Shown in pieces: positions 27,525 through 35,886 of a stretch of 64,000 nucleotides of DNA. The translations under genes were made by a program, and so were the position numbers. A model generated the notes under the pieces. The model did no database searches. It saw only the letters and a program-made list of their open reading frames with translations, and was not told where the DNA came from. Positions within the stretch are counted from its first letter, which is position 1. Every line of letters starts with the position of its first letter. The DNA is taken from assembly GCA_020636075.1 (NCBI GenBank), contig JACJYO010000009.1:183514-247513 (forward strand). The letters run 5' to 3'. The DNA comes from Lewinellaceae bacterium (GTDB lineage: Bacteria; Bacteroidota; Bacteroidia; Chitinophagales; Saprospiraceae).

Positions 27525-29232
27525 AATTTATTGCATATTTCCGTTTTCGCCGCCAAAAAAACACGACTCCGAAAATCCCTAAAAACACCAGCGGCAACCC
27601 CAGGTTGATCACCTGCCAAAATGTTTGCTCATCCCGGGCGCGTACCGTATCAAGCAGGCGGAGTTTTACCTCCTTGGAGCGGGCTTCGATCACACCGGTA
27701 GCGTCGATAAGATATTCTACGGCATTCAGCAGGAGTTCCTTGTTGGCATAGGTACTGTTTTCATAACGGTTGTATCCCAACGGCAGCCATTCTTTGCTTT
27801 CGCGGTTGCGGATGACGTTGGCGGCTACATCACCATCGCTGATCACGATCATGCGGTTGTCCGGCACGCTGGCATTCCGGTAGTCAACCCCAACTTGTTT
27901 TAAACCGGCCAGCATATCCTGCGACACGCGATTTTCAAAATTGGAAGGGAAAACACCCTCGAGCAGCACGCCAACGGTTTGTGGCCCTTTGTTAAAATTC
28001 TCCGGATTGAGTTCAGAACGCACGATTCCAAAGTTTAACTCAATCGGACTGAATTGCAGACGGCTGTACCGGCTGCTTTGCAACAAAACAGTTTTTCGAA
28101 CCGGCGTTTTTGTCCGGATCGTGTCGATGGACGAGCAGAATTTCAACTCAACGCGGTCGAGGTTTTTTACCACCGGATGCCGACCAGTGGGGCGTACAGC
28201 GGGGAAGTATGGCCAGCCGAAAAGCTGAAATTGCGGGGCATTGCCTACCACGCCCACCTGAAGCGGAATCTTGCTGCATTCGATGTCGAGCACCATGTCG
28301 GGCTGAATGCGGACACCGTATTTGAACAACATATCTTCAATGTTGAGCGGGTAGTCGACGGGGTAAAAACGCAGCTGCTGGCGCAAGCTGTCGAGGCTGG
28401 CATTGAGGCGGTCTATCAGCCAGAGCACCTTGCCCCCTTGCATAATGAACTGATCGATCTTGAATTTATCGCGTTCTGAAAACGGCCCACGGGGTTTGGC
28501 TACCACCAACAACTGGCAAATTTTGGGGTCGATTTGAATGACCGAATCCAGCGCGATGCGGTCGGTATCGTAAAACTGGTGCAGGCTGCGCTCCAGGTCA
28601 ATCGTTTCAAGCTCGTCGAGTTCGCCATGGCCCCGGGTGAACAAAATGGCAGCCCGGTTTTCTGCCTGGAGTTTTTTAATGGCATTGGCAAATTTGTACT
28701 CCAGCAGGCTGACGGAATTGTTGACCACCTCATCGGGCATGAGCGTGGGCGACTGGTTTTCCAGCAAATTGACCACGACTTTGCGCTGGCCGTAGTGGAA
28801 TACTGCCACGGGGTATATCAGTTGCTGTTTGCTTTCGCCTTGCTCGTTCACGCGCAGGTTGACCGGTGCAATTCCGTCTTCAAGCAGGGCTTTTTGGCGG
28901 GCCTTAATGTCGTCGGTGCTCCCTTCGAGTGGGTCGAGAAACTGGTAATCGATGTAGCCGGTCACGGAACGGAAATCGTCGAGCATCTCACGGGTTGCCG
29001 TTTGCAGGCGTTTAAACCCTGCGGGAAACTCGCCTTGCAAAAGCACCTGCACATAAATGCGGTCTTCCAGGGCACTCAACATTGCCTTGGTGGGCTTGGT
29101 GAGTGTAAACCGCTTTTCCTCGGTGAGATCGAGGTGGGCGTAAAAACTGTTGGCTATGATATTGACAAACAGGATTATCCCGCAAAACAAACCGAATTGC
29201 AGCAAAGCCTGAGATCGTTGCGAACGCGCCAT
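27523..29232 (-). CDS. gldG: Gliding motility ABC transporter-associated protein GldG
   Basis: 569 residues: N-terminal transmembrane helix (LLQFGLFCGIILFVNIIANSFY), a long periplasmic part with the GldG/ABC-2-associated pattern (DLTEEKRFTLTKPTKAMLSALEDRIYVQVLL; LFTRGHGELDE; VLWLIDRLNASLDSL), and a C-terminal transmembrane helix (VINLGLPLVFLGIFGVVFFW) with a basic end. GldG works with GldF and GldA in an ABC transporter needed for gliding in Flavobacterium. GldF is usually encoded next to GldG, but no gldF gene is adjacent here. The gene follows a VWA-protein gene by 33 bp on the same strand. Gliding and T9SS fit the T9SS cargo in this window. Confidence 0.85.
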   Translation of the reverse strand: MARSQRSQALLQFGLFCGIILFVNIIANSFYAHLDLTEEKRFTLTKPTKAMLSALEDRIYVQVLLQGEFPAGFKRLQTATREMLDDFRSVTGYIDYQFLDPLEGSTDDIKARQKALLEDGIAPVNLRVNEQGESKQQLIYPVAVFHYGQRKVVVNLLENQSPTLMPDEVVNNSVSLLEYKFANAIKKLQAENRAAILFTRGHGELDELETIDLERSLHQFYDTDRIALDSVIQIDPKICQLLVVAKPRGPFSERDKFKIDQFIMQGGKVLWLIDRLNASLDSLRQQLRFYPVDYPLNIEDMLFKYGVRIQPDMVLDIECSKIPLQVGVVGNAPQFQLFGWPYFPAVRPTGRHPVVKNLDRVELKFCSSIDTIRTKTPVRKTVLLQSSRYSRLQFSPIELNFGIVRSELNPENFNKGPQTVGVLLEGVFPSNFENRVSQDMLAGLKQVGVDYRNASVPDNRMIVISDGDVAANVIRNRESKEWLPLGYNRYENSTYANKELLLNAVEYLIDATGVIEARSKEVKLRLLDTVRARDEQTFWQVINLGLPLVFLGIFGVVFFWRRKRKYAIN

Positions 29233-29265
29233 TGGGTTAAAAATTAGTTCGGGGCAAAGATAGAA

Positions 29266-30849
29266 TCAAATCCTGGACACCTGAATAAACTTGCCGCGGC
29301 TCACCCGATACTTGTAATGCCCGATTGTGATGGTAGCGCCATCGGCCAGTTGGGCCAGGTCGTCGATATCTTGCTCGATGGTGTGAATACTGCCCTTGGT
29401 TTTGTAGGCAATTTCCAGGTAATCCTCGTTCACGCCGCTCTCGGTTCCGCACAAGACGATATGCACCGGCACCTTCAGGCCGATGAGCAATGCCATATCG
29501 CGCACATCGCTGTAGTTGTCGGCGATGAGCACCAACTCGTCCAGGCCCTTCATCTTGCTTAAACCCAGCAGCAGTGCCTCCAGATCGTTTTCCGGGCCGT
29601 CGCCGCCATAGCCGGCTTCGGCTGTTTCCTGCATAGTTTTGAGCAGTTGTTCCATGTCGGCATGTTCCGTAAAATAAAGGCCGCCAGTTTGGCCAACGAT
29701 CTTTTTGTCGTCGGGTGTCATATCGCCATCATTGAAGAAAATGTACTGATTTTCTTCGCCCTGAACGAGTTGGAGGGCATGCCAGAGTACTACCTGGTCC
29801 ATGTAGGGCGACATGCTTCCGGTAAGGTCAGTCACGATCACTTTGTGCTTCCAGTGCTCGCGCATGCGGTAGAGTGTGGCTTTGACCGCTTCGCGGGTTT
29901 TTTCAAAGTAAATGGGGTCGCGGGCAACGGCCTCGCGTTCGCGGGCACTACGCCGTTCAATGCGTTTTTTGATGGTATCCATCGGGGCGCCGAAGCTCAT
30001 CTGGTGCAGAAAAGCGATTTCATCGTATTTACTATTCAGCTGATTCAAAGAGTCGAGGAACCGTTGTTCGCGGTACAACGAATCGCGGATAAACGCCATT
30101 CGTTCTCGCTCGGCTTTCCGTTTGAGCAGGGCTTTGGTGCCAATGGTGTTGAAGGTAATGGTCATTTCGCCGGCCATGTCGTGGTTGGGGATATCGTAGC
30201 ATTTCAGTTTGGGGTAAAACTGGGTACTGAAGCAGTAGCTCGCGCCTTTGGGCAGCATCAGAGCCGCCCGGCCGCGGGCGTTTGTTACGGCTACGTACAC
30301 CTTGTTTGCCTTGGTATCTGTAAAATACAGGACTTCGCCGTCCAGCGGTTTATCGTCGAGGTCTAGGATTTTTGCTTGCAGCAAAACCCGTTCGCGAGTC
30401 GGCGTTTGTGCGACCGAAACGGTTTGAAAAACGCTGTCGTTCCGGATTTCTTCCGAAAATTTTGTAGCCAAATGCGTAATGCTGATGGCATCGCGCAGGT
30501 AGCTGTCTTTGGGTTCCCGAAATGTTTCGATGCCCACTTCATCGCCGGCATCGATGCGATATTCGTTGTCGTTGGGTACCAGGAAATACACTTCGCCAAA
30601 GTTGCCGGTATACCCCTGCCAGACCTTGCCGGTTTTGGTTTGTAAAACCCGGACATCGAGATCGGGGATTTTGCGACGTGCCAGGTCGTACACTGTTATT
30701 TTTAGGAGCGCCAATGTTTTGGTGGGTTCTACTTTGTCGCCCCGGTGCCAGTGTTCGCGAATGGTGTCTGCAAGAGCTGTTGCGTTATTTTTTTGGGCAA
30801 AAAAGAGGGTGGGGAATAAAAAAAAGGAAAGGAGGATCAGATGCTTCAT
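29266..30849 (-). CDS. Secreted von Willebrand factor A domain protein
   Basis: 527 residues from ATG 30849 (MKHLILLSFFLFPTLFFAQ, signal peptide); the frame extends far upstream through a palindrome, so the longer start is rejected. Residues 45-240 hold two carboxypeptidase-regulatory/SpaA-like beta-sandwich repeats (ITVYDLARRKIPDLDVRVL; LLQAKILDLDDKPLDGEVLYF). Residues 245-335 are charged and helical. A VWA domain begins at about 336 (KVIVTDLTGSMSPYM, with a MIDAS-type Asp341 and Ser345) and carries the late strand DELVLIADNYSDVRDM. VWA domains bind proteins through a metal ion, usually in surface assemblies. It may be co-transcribed with gldG, but a direct link to gliding is not shown. Confidence 0.72.
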   Translation of the reverse strand: MKHLILLSFFLFPTLFFAQKNNATALADTIREHWHRGDKVEPTKTLALLKITVYDLARRKIPDLDVRVLQTKTGKVWQGYTGNFGEVYFLVPNDNEYRIDAGDEVGIETFREPKDSYLRDAISITHLATKFSEEIRNDSVFQTVSVAQTPTRERVLLQAKILDLDDKPLDGEVLYFTDTKANKVYVAVTNARGRAALMLPKGASYCFSTQFYPKLKCYDIPNHDMAGEMTITFNTIGTKALLKRKAERERMAFIRDSLYREQRFLDSLNQLNSKYDEIAFLHQMSFGAPMDTIKKRIERRSAREREAVARDPIYFEKTREAVKATLYRMREHWKHKVIVTDLTGSMSPYMDQVVLWHALQLVQGEENQYIFFNDGDMTPDDKKIVGQTGGLYFTEHADMEQLLKTMQETAEAGYGGDGPENDLEALLLGLSKMKGLDELVLIADNYSDVRDMALLIGLKVPVHIVLCGTESGVNEDYLEIAYKTKGSIHTIEQDIDDLAQLADGATITIGHYKYRVSRGKFIQVSRI

Positions 30850-30948
30850 GTTGGTGTGGTGCGTTTGTAAAAACTGTGTTTCAGAAAACGCACGGCGCCA
30901 TGGTAGGATTTTATTTGCCTGGGGATTAAGTGTTGTTAAAGTTGCCGG

Positions 30949-30996
30949 CCTTTCCTTCTCAGCCCAGCCATTAATGGCTGGGCTGAGAAGGAAAGG
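30949..30996. repeat. 48 bp perfect palindrome, TCTCAGCCCA family
   Basis: Perfect inverted repeat centred at 30972/30973 with core TCTCAGCCCAGCCAT. Compared with 11694-11735 the core differs at one position of each arm so that pairing is kept (G-C replaced by C-G). It starts 4 bases past the stop of the minus-strand gene ending at 31001. Confidence 0.8.
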
Positions 30997-31000
30997 GGAT

Positions 31001-31651
31001 TTATCGCGCCTCCCGGTTTTTGTCCACCCAATAGGCCCAGAGTACCAATAACCACTGTGCGTGGCCGGCAATAGCGATAGCCCGCACATCGGGTGGTGGC
31101 GGGCCGAATAAATTAGCGCCATAGATCACCAGCAGGAAGGTCACCAAACCCCATAGTGCATATACTCCAACGGGTTTAGTTGCTTTGGTATGGCGCAGGT
31201 AGATCCAAAGCCCTGCGACAAAAAGCAACACTTCGACGACTACCGTGCCGACCAGAGAATTCCAAAGGCCTAGCCCGACTACCGGGGTGTCGGCAAAACT
31301 TAACGGCAGGTCGGGCCGGTGCACGATCAAATCGATAAACCAGTGGCTGGCCACACAAGCGCCCAAAACCAATGCTGCTTTGGGTTGCTTGTTCAGCAGG
31401 TAATAAACCCCGCCAATCAATACAGCCCAAACGCCGGCCATGAGCAGGCTGTGTGTGTAGGGGTAATGCACGAAATCGAGCGGTGTAACGACCGTTATGC
31501 CGGGCTGGATTTCCACGCGCTCCATGCCAAGCAACAACAGACTGGGCCAAAGCAAATCGACAAACTGTACGGCAAAAAAGAGCGCGCCGAGCGACACCCG
31601 TGGTGCTGCTGCTTTAGCACCAAAACCAAGTGCAAAGTGACCGATGAACAT
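31001..31651 (-). CDS. Polytopic membrane protein with conserved His/Asp motifs, function unknown
   Basis: 216 residues, about six transmembrane helices. Histidine and aspartate positions recall the YdjM/DUF457 type of membrane metal-dependent hydrolase: MFIGHFALGFGAK at the N-terminus, FVDLLWPSLL, FVHYPYTHSLLMA, and SHWFIDLIVHRPDLPL. The substrate is unknown and the family call is tentative. It lies 30 bp downstream of the ChaN-like gene on the same strand and ends just before a perfect palindrome. Its C-terminus is cytoplasmic-looking and basic (YWVDKNREAR). Confidence 0.6.
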   Translation of the reverse strand: MFIGHFALGFGAKAAAPRVSLGALFFAVQFVDLLWPSLLLLGMERVEIQPGITVVTPLDFVHYPYTHSLLMAGVWAVLIGGVYYLLNKQPKAALVLGACVASHWFIDLIVHRPDLPLSFADTPVVGLGLWNSLVGTVVVEVLLFVAGLWIYLRHTKATKPVGVYALWGLVTFLLVIYGANLFGPPPPDVRAIAIAGHAQWLLVLWAYWVDKNREAR

Positions 31652-31681
31652 AGCTGAATGGTTTAATTCTGTTAAGATGCA

Positions 31682-32539
31682 TTAATAGGTAGATGTCATA
31701 TCCTCATCTACGCAAATGATGAAATCAGCGAGGCCTTTGTGCTCATCCAGGAGCTTGCTGACATCAGCTTGTGATACCGTGCTGATGGTAGCGTAGTTCA
31801 AGGTTGGTTTTTGTTGTTGCAGGTACCACAAAATGCCTTCGTAGTTGTCGGAATGGTAGGAGCCGTTAAAATGCAGGAAAAGACTGCCGGGTTTGAAGTA
31901 CTGCAGAATAAAATGGGCCATGGTGGCGTCTTTGCAGGCTTGGGCTTTTGGAAAATTCTCGCCACCATGCGCACTGCCCATCATGGTGAGCATGTTTTTG
32001 TACCCGGGAAGTTCCGCATCGTATGCCATTGGCAAGGGGGCAATCCATGTTTTTTCTTCTTCCGATAAGCTGTCCAGTGCGGCAAAGCCATCATAAGCTA
32101 CCTTAGATGCGTAGCGACGGGGGATGTTGGTTGCGGCAAATGGTAAGTTATTGTCTTTGGCAAAATTGACTAGTGGTGCGTAGTCTGTTTTGTAGTTTTT
32201 CCACAATCTGGCTAGTGTATCCAACCCTTTGGCATCAATTTCACCTGTTAGGTACTTGTTTAAAGCCTCTTGGTTATCCGCTTCAATCATCTCAGCCCCA
32301 AGGATTAATGAACGGCGGTTTTGCAGGTCTTGGCACAATTCCAGTTGCAACCAATGGGCTATTGCATTGTTGTGATATTCGCCGAACAACACAATGTCTT
32401 TGCTTTGTAATTGACGCAACATTTTGGCATAGCTGACCTGTTTGCCTTTTGCCGAATATATTACGTATGCCGGTTTTTTCTGTGCAAATGCGGAGAGACA
32501 GAAAAGTAGTAAAAAAAGAGCGAGGGTAAGTTGTTTCAT
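31682..32539 (-). CDS. ChaN-like secreted protein
   Basis: 285 residues with a signal peptide (MKQLTLALFLLLFCLSAFAQ) and no lipobox Cys. The body matches the ChaN/haem-binding uptake family: KDIVLFGEYHNNAIAHWLQLELCQ, SLILGAEMIEADNQEALNKY, and the late motif FLHFNGSYHSDNYEGILWYL. The EYHNN and NGSYHSDN histidines are at the positions conserved in this family. ChaN of Campylobacter binds haem as a lipoprotein; related proteins include erythromycin-esterase-like folds. Haem binding here is inferred only. The gene diverges from the MORN-caspase gene and precedes the membrane protein at 31001 by 30 bp. Confidence 0.78.
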   Translation of the reverse strand: MKQLTLALFLLLFCLSAFAQKKPAYVIYSAKGKQVSYAKMLRQLQSKDIVLFGEYHNNAIAHWLQLELCQDLQNRRSLILGAEMIEADNQEALNKYLTGEIDAKGLDTLARLWKNYKTDYAPLVNFAKDNNLPFAATNIPRRYASKVAYDGFAALDSLSEEEKTWIAPLPMAYDAELPGYKNMLTMMGSAHGGENFPKAQACKDATMAHFILQYFKPGSLFLHFNGSYHSDNYEGILWYLQQQKPTLNYATISTVSQADVSKLLDEHKGLADFIICVDEDMTSTY

Positions 32540-32725
32540 ATTTTTTTCGTTTGTGCAACAACGCTAAAGTCCTATAATTTTTGATCTTCTTTCCTCGAAC
32601 AGGTATTATATTTTTTCTAAAAAAACCTTTGTGGAAGGTTACTTTTACAATATTTCCAACACAAATAGGTTAAACCTACGGCTTGGGAACTCCTTAGCCA
32701 GATGATCTTTTTACGACCTTTCATT

Positions 32726-34390
32726 ATGAAACGAATACTGTTATTTCTCCTTGTTATTGTTAGCACCTCAATTGCTGCTCGAGGGCAATGCGTTGCAGGA
32801 AATTGTGTCGATGGGCAGGGCACTTTTGTATACCCTTCCGGTGCGAAATACATTGGCCATTTTAAGAATGGTGAAATCCACGGCGTTGGGGTTTGCTACT
32901 ATACTGATGGCAGTAAATATAGTGGGGAGTGGAAAAACCGGTTTCCGGATGGTAAAGGCACAAAAACTTATTCGGACGGAACCAAGCGCACGGGCATGTG
33001 GAAAAAGGGTAAACCCGTTGATGAAAACGGTGAACTCCTGGAAGAATATATCGCCGGGAAAGAAGAGGAAAAACAAGATGATGGGACAAATATCCAGTCG
33101 GGCTGCCTGAGTGGCGATTGTAAAAACGGTGGAGGCATCTTTGCTTACCCGGACGGCAGCAAATTCGAAGGCAATTTTGTCAATGGTAAATTTGAAGGCA
33201 ATGGCACCTTCTACTTCGCCAGTGGCGACCGGTATGTGGGCAATTTCAAATCTAATTTCCCAAATGGCTCGGGCACCCGGTATTACACTAATGGGAATAT
33301 AGAGGAAGGGGAATGGCGCGAAGGAGAATTTATTGGTTCCAGCCTGATTGAAAGTGGGAAAATCGGTTGTATTCAAGGCGATTGCGATGCAGGGAATGGC
33401 ACCTATATTTTCAAAGAAGGTTCTGCCAAATATACCGGCGATTTTCAGAATGGCCAACCGCACGGCGTGGGTATTTGTGTTTATGCAAATGGTGACCGTT
33501 ATCGCGGCGAATGGGCCGATGGTGCGTTCATGGGTAAAGGCACGCTTTATCTGCACGATGGCACCGAAGTGGACGGCTATTGGCGTGCGGGTGAATTTGT
33601 CGGCACAGAAACGCCGCTCGATTACAGCCCGGTATTTACAGAGCCTGCGCCCACTCCTCCCGCAAATATCGAAACCAAAGTATGGGCCGTTGTGGCAGGT
33701 GTGGCATCGTATGATCATATGCCTGTGTTGCGCTATACAGACGACGATGCCTATCGATTTTATGCTTTCCTTAAAAGTCTGGAAGGTGGGGCGCTTCCCG
33801 ACGACCAGGTTCGCATCCTGATTGACGAGGAGGCAACGCGGGAAAATTTACTTGGAACGCTGAGTGAAGTATTCAGCAAGGCGGGCCCAAATGACTTGGT
33901 TATGTTCTACTTCTCGGGCCACGGCCTGAATGGATCATTTCTTCCGATCGATTTCGACGGCTACAATAATAAAATTACCCACGAGGAAATTGCAGCGCTA
34001 TTCAATTCTTGCAAGGCTAAATACAAGTTATGCCTGGCCGATGCCTGCCACTCCGGCAGCATCTTTGCAATGCGCTCTGGAGAAACAGAGCCTGTGCTGG
34101 CGCAGTACTACAAGACACTTTCCAAATCTGTTTCAGGTACGGCCCTGATTATGTCATCCAAAGCCGATGAAACTTCATTAGAGTCGGCTGGATTGCGTCA
34201 GGGGGTCTTCAGTCACTTTTTAATTCGGGGTTTGAAAGGAGAGGCTGATAAAAACAATGATAAAATTGTTTCGGTGCAGGAGATCTATAACTTCATATAC
34301 GACAATGTGCGTGCTTACACTGGCAACCGGCAAAGCCCGGTGATAAAAGGTAGTTATGATCCTGCTATGCCGGTAGCTGTAATGCGATAG
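32726..34390 (+). CDS. Secreted MORN-repeat caspase-like protease
   Basis: 554 residues from ATG 32726 (MKRILLFLLVIVSTSIAARG, signal peptide). Residues about 22-300 hold three blocks, each starting with a Cys-x3-Cys-type turn (CVAGNCVDGQGTF, CLSGDCKNGGGIF, CIQGDCDAGNGTY) and followed by two or three MORN repeats (YIGHFKNGEIHGVGV, YSGEWKNRFPDGKG, YRGEWADGAFMGKG). Residues about 320-550 are a caspase-like C14 domain: His399 in MFYFSGHG and Cys441 in LADACHSGS form the catalytic dyad. It probably cleaves proteins after Arg, Lys or Asp in the periplasm or outside; MORN repeats often bind lipids or proteins. No T9SS tail is present. Its terminator follows at 34421. Confidence 0.85.
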   Translation: MKRILLFLLVIVSTSIAARGQCVAGNCVDGQGTFVYPSGAKYIGHFKNGEIHGVGVCYYTDGSKYSGEWKNRFPDGKGTKTYSDGTKRTGMWKKGKPVDENGELLEEYIAGKEEEKQDDGTNIQSGCLSGDCKNGGGIFAYPDGSKFEGNFVNGKFEGNGTFYFASGDRYVGNFKSNFPNGSGTRYYTNGNIEEGEWREGEFIGSSLIESGKIGCIQGDCDAGNGTYIFKEGSAKYTGDFQNGQPHGVGICVYANGDRYRGEWADGAFMGKGTLYLHDGTEVDGYWRAGEFVGTETPLDYSPVFTEPAPTPPANIETKVWAVVAGVASYDHMPVLRYTDDDAYRFYAFLKSLEGGALPDDQVRILIDEEATRENLLGTLSEVFSKAGPNDLVMFYFSGHGLNGSFLPIDFDGYNNKITHEEIAALFNSCKAKYKLCLADACHSGSIFAMRSGETEPVLAQYYKTLSKSVSGTALIMSSKADETSLESAGLRQGVFSHFLIRGLKGEADKNNDKIVSVQEIYNFIYDNVRAYTGNRQSPVIKGSYDPAMPVAVMR

Positions 34391-34420
34391 GTAGTGTATT
34401 TAACCAGCGCTTTTATGCTT

Positions 34421-34458
34421 AAAACAGGCTCCGAAGGATTCCTTCGGAGCCTGTTTTT
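34421..34458 (+). terminator. Intrinsic terminator of the MORN-caspase gene
   Basis: A perfect 17 bp stem (AAAACAGGCTCCGAAGG) with a 3-base loop and a T run at the 3' end. It separates the protease transcript from the small RNA cluster. Confidence 0.9.
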
Positions 34459-34698
34459 GTGCTATCAATTGCTCTAATCGATGGCGTTTTTTCCGGAATT
34501 TGAGGTTGAATAAAATTTTTTTCGAAAAAAAAGCAGTAAAAAAATAAATTTTCACTCAACAAAATATTGGGATCGGGTGTCGCGCACTTGACAAATTGTA
34601 AAATAAAACACTGTAAATCATGCAGTTGTTTAAAGTTGATAATTTGATGTTAAGAGACAAGCCTAAACAAATTGCTCAACAAATTAGATTTTTTGTCC

Positions 34699-34729
34699 TT
34701 TGGGGGCAAAACAATGTGCCGCACATTTG
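34699..34729 (+). promoter_or_regulatory. Promoter of small RNA 1
   Basis: TTTG (34699-34702), 19 bases, CACATTTG (34722-34729): a Bacteroidota-type -33/-7 pair. The flanks (CTCAACAAA upstream, TATCGTTAAT downstream) are shared with copy 2. The 240 bases before it, back to 34459, are A/T rich and hold no gene. Confidence 0.75.
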
Positions 34730-34733
34730 TATC

Positions 34734-34860
34734 GTTAATGAAAGCGAACGGCGGGAAATAGACAAGAAGCGGTAAAATTCATTGACCACAGACTCTGAGA
34801 CTTTTCATGAGATTATACGGGAAACCGCCGCGGCACAAACGAGTGCCGCGGTTTTTTTTT
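34734..34860 (+). ncRNA. Small RNA 1 of a four-copy tandem family
   Basis: About 127 nt from the predicted start to the end of the T run. It has no convincing ORF. The order is promoter, TATCGTTAAT, a variable 5' half (GAACGGCGGGAAATAGAC...), the core CTTTTCATGAGATTATA (34801-34817), a short GGGAAA linker and a GC terminator hairpin with loop AAACGA. Copies 2, 3 and 4 share this plan. Start and end are predicted from the promoter and terminator, not observed. A regulatory antisense RNA is likely; targets are unknown. Confidence 0.75.
34828..34860 (+). terminator. Terminator of small RNA 1
   Basis: CCGCGGCAC-aaacga-GTGCCGCGG followed by nine T. Identical to that of copy 2. Confidence 0.92.
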
Positions 34861-35208
34861 GCCCCTACTTCATCTCCCCTGGTAACGCGCGTTCGAGATC
34901 ACTGGCGAAACATGCTGCTGAATCCTGCTTCTTTGGTTCCAAGGCAACCAGTATTTTCAATAAAAGGAACTTAGTATTCAATCTATCAGTTGGTGGTTTT
35001 TGCTTAACAAGCCCCATTTTTTGAAGTAAAAAAAGATTTTTTCAAAAAAAATGCCTGCCAAAAAAAACTTTTTTTTCAACAAAAGGGAATACTGGGTCCT
35101 TATTTAAAAATGAATAGTTGTTGATAATCAGGTGTTTATGTTTTATTGGAAGAGTGGGTAGTTTAAAAAACGTCAATTTGACGACTCAACAAACGCCATT
35201 TTTTGTTC

Positions 35209-35239
35209 TTTGGCACTGGTATCAATTACCGCACTTTTG
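35209..35239 (+). promoter_or_regulatory. Promoter of small RNA 2
   Basis: TTTG (35209-35212), 19 bases, CACTTTTG (35232-35239). Flanks match copy 1, including the CTCAACAAA block about 25 bases upstream. The 348 bases from 34861 to 35208 contain only A/T-rich DNA partly homologous to the region before copy 1, with no gene. Confidence 0.75.
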
Positions 35240-35243
35240 TATC

Positions 35244-35369
35244 GTTGATTAAAGAGAACGGCAGAGATAAAAGAGAAAACGGTTTGATCAACACACAGTT
35301 TTGTAGACTTTTCATGAGATTATATACGGGAAACCGCCGCGGCACAAACGAGTGCCGCGGTTTTTTTTT
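35244..35369 (+). ncRNA. Small RNA 2 of the tandem family
   Basis: About 126 nt. The closest relative is copy 1: both share TATCGTTRATTAAAG-like starts, GAACGGC, the core CTTTTCATGAGATTATA (35308-35324), ACGGGAAA and an identical terminator, while the middle (35270-35305) has diverged. The unit looks like a recent duplicate of about 500 bp that includes upstream DNA. Confidence 0.75.
35337..35369 (+). terminator. Terminator of small RNA 2
   Basis: CCGCGGCAC-aaacga-GTGCCGCGG followed by nine T. Confidence 0.92.
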
Positions 35370-35568
35370 GCCCATACCTCAGATGTACTCTTTGATTATG
35401 TTGAAATTTCGGTAAAAAAATCTAGGCCCAATTACCTTAATTGGCGACTTTTAAATAAAAATAATGTTTTGATAAACAGTTTTTTATTGATATTTTCGTG
35501 TCTATTTTGTTTATTTTAAACTTAATTGAAAAGCAAAAAAATGTCCTGATTTATAGAGTTTGCGCCCG

Positions 35569-35576
35569 CATCTTTG
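35569..35576 (+). promoter_or_regulatory. -7 element of small RNA 3
   Basis: CATCTTTG, followed by TATTGTCAAT as in copy 4. The expected -33 position reads CTGA/CCTG, a weak match. The region 35370-35568 is A/T rich without a gene. Confidence 0.6.
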
Positions 35577-35580
35577 TATT

Positions 35581-35719
35581 GTCAATGCGAGCGAATTAGT
35601 TGAAGCGACAGAAAACACACCGGATGCATTTGACCCTTGTTTTGCGCTTTTCATGAGACAGTATAGACTTAGCAGGAGGGCCGCGTTGCAAACGAGCAAT
35701 GCGGCCCTCCTGTTTTTTT
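35581..35719 (+). ncRNA. Small RNA 3 of the tandem family
   Basis: About 139 nt, the most diverged 5' half (GCGAGCGAATTAGTTGAAGC...). The core is CTTTTCATGAGACAGTATA (35647-35665). The terminator stem is longer (17 bp) and of different sequence from copies 1 and 2, yet it keeps the AAACGA loop, so the loop and the core are conserved while stems change. Confidence 0.72.
35673..35719 (+). terminator. Terminator of small RNA 3
   Basis: CAGGAGGGCCGCGTTGC pairs with GCAATGCGGCCCTCCTG (one G-T pair), loop AAACGA, then seven T. Confidence 0.92.
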
Positions 35720-35874
35720 GTAAAAATCTATCAGTGAAGTGCGTTTTCGGCGCATGATTTTAAAATAGTAAATCATTGATTATAAGATAATTGTAACATT
35801 TTAGATTAATTAAACGAATAAAAATAGATTAATACAATTGCTAAAATTGTCCTTTTTTTATCTGAAATACGCCG

Positions 35875-35882
35875 CATCTTTG
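35875..35882 (+). promoter_or_regulatory. -7 element of small RNA 4
   Basis: CATCTTTG followed by TATTGTC, identical to copy 3. No clear TTTG lies 19 bases upstream (TTTT). The region 35720-35874 is A/T rich without a gene. Confidence 0.6.
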
Positions 35883-35886
35883 TATT

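Noticed and set aside
34782..35757. Short ORFs (60-80 codons) in the small RNA region
   Set aside because: They cross promoters and terminators, share no protein similarity among copies, and each has a different frame relative to the conserved core.
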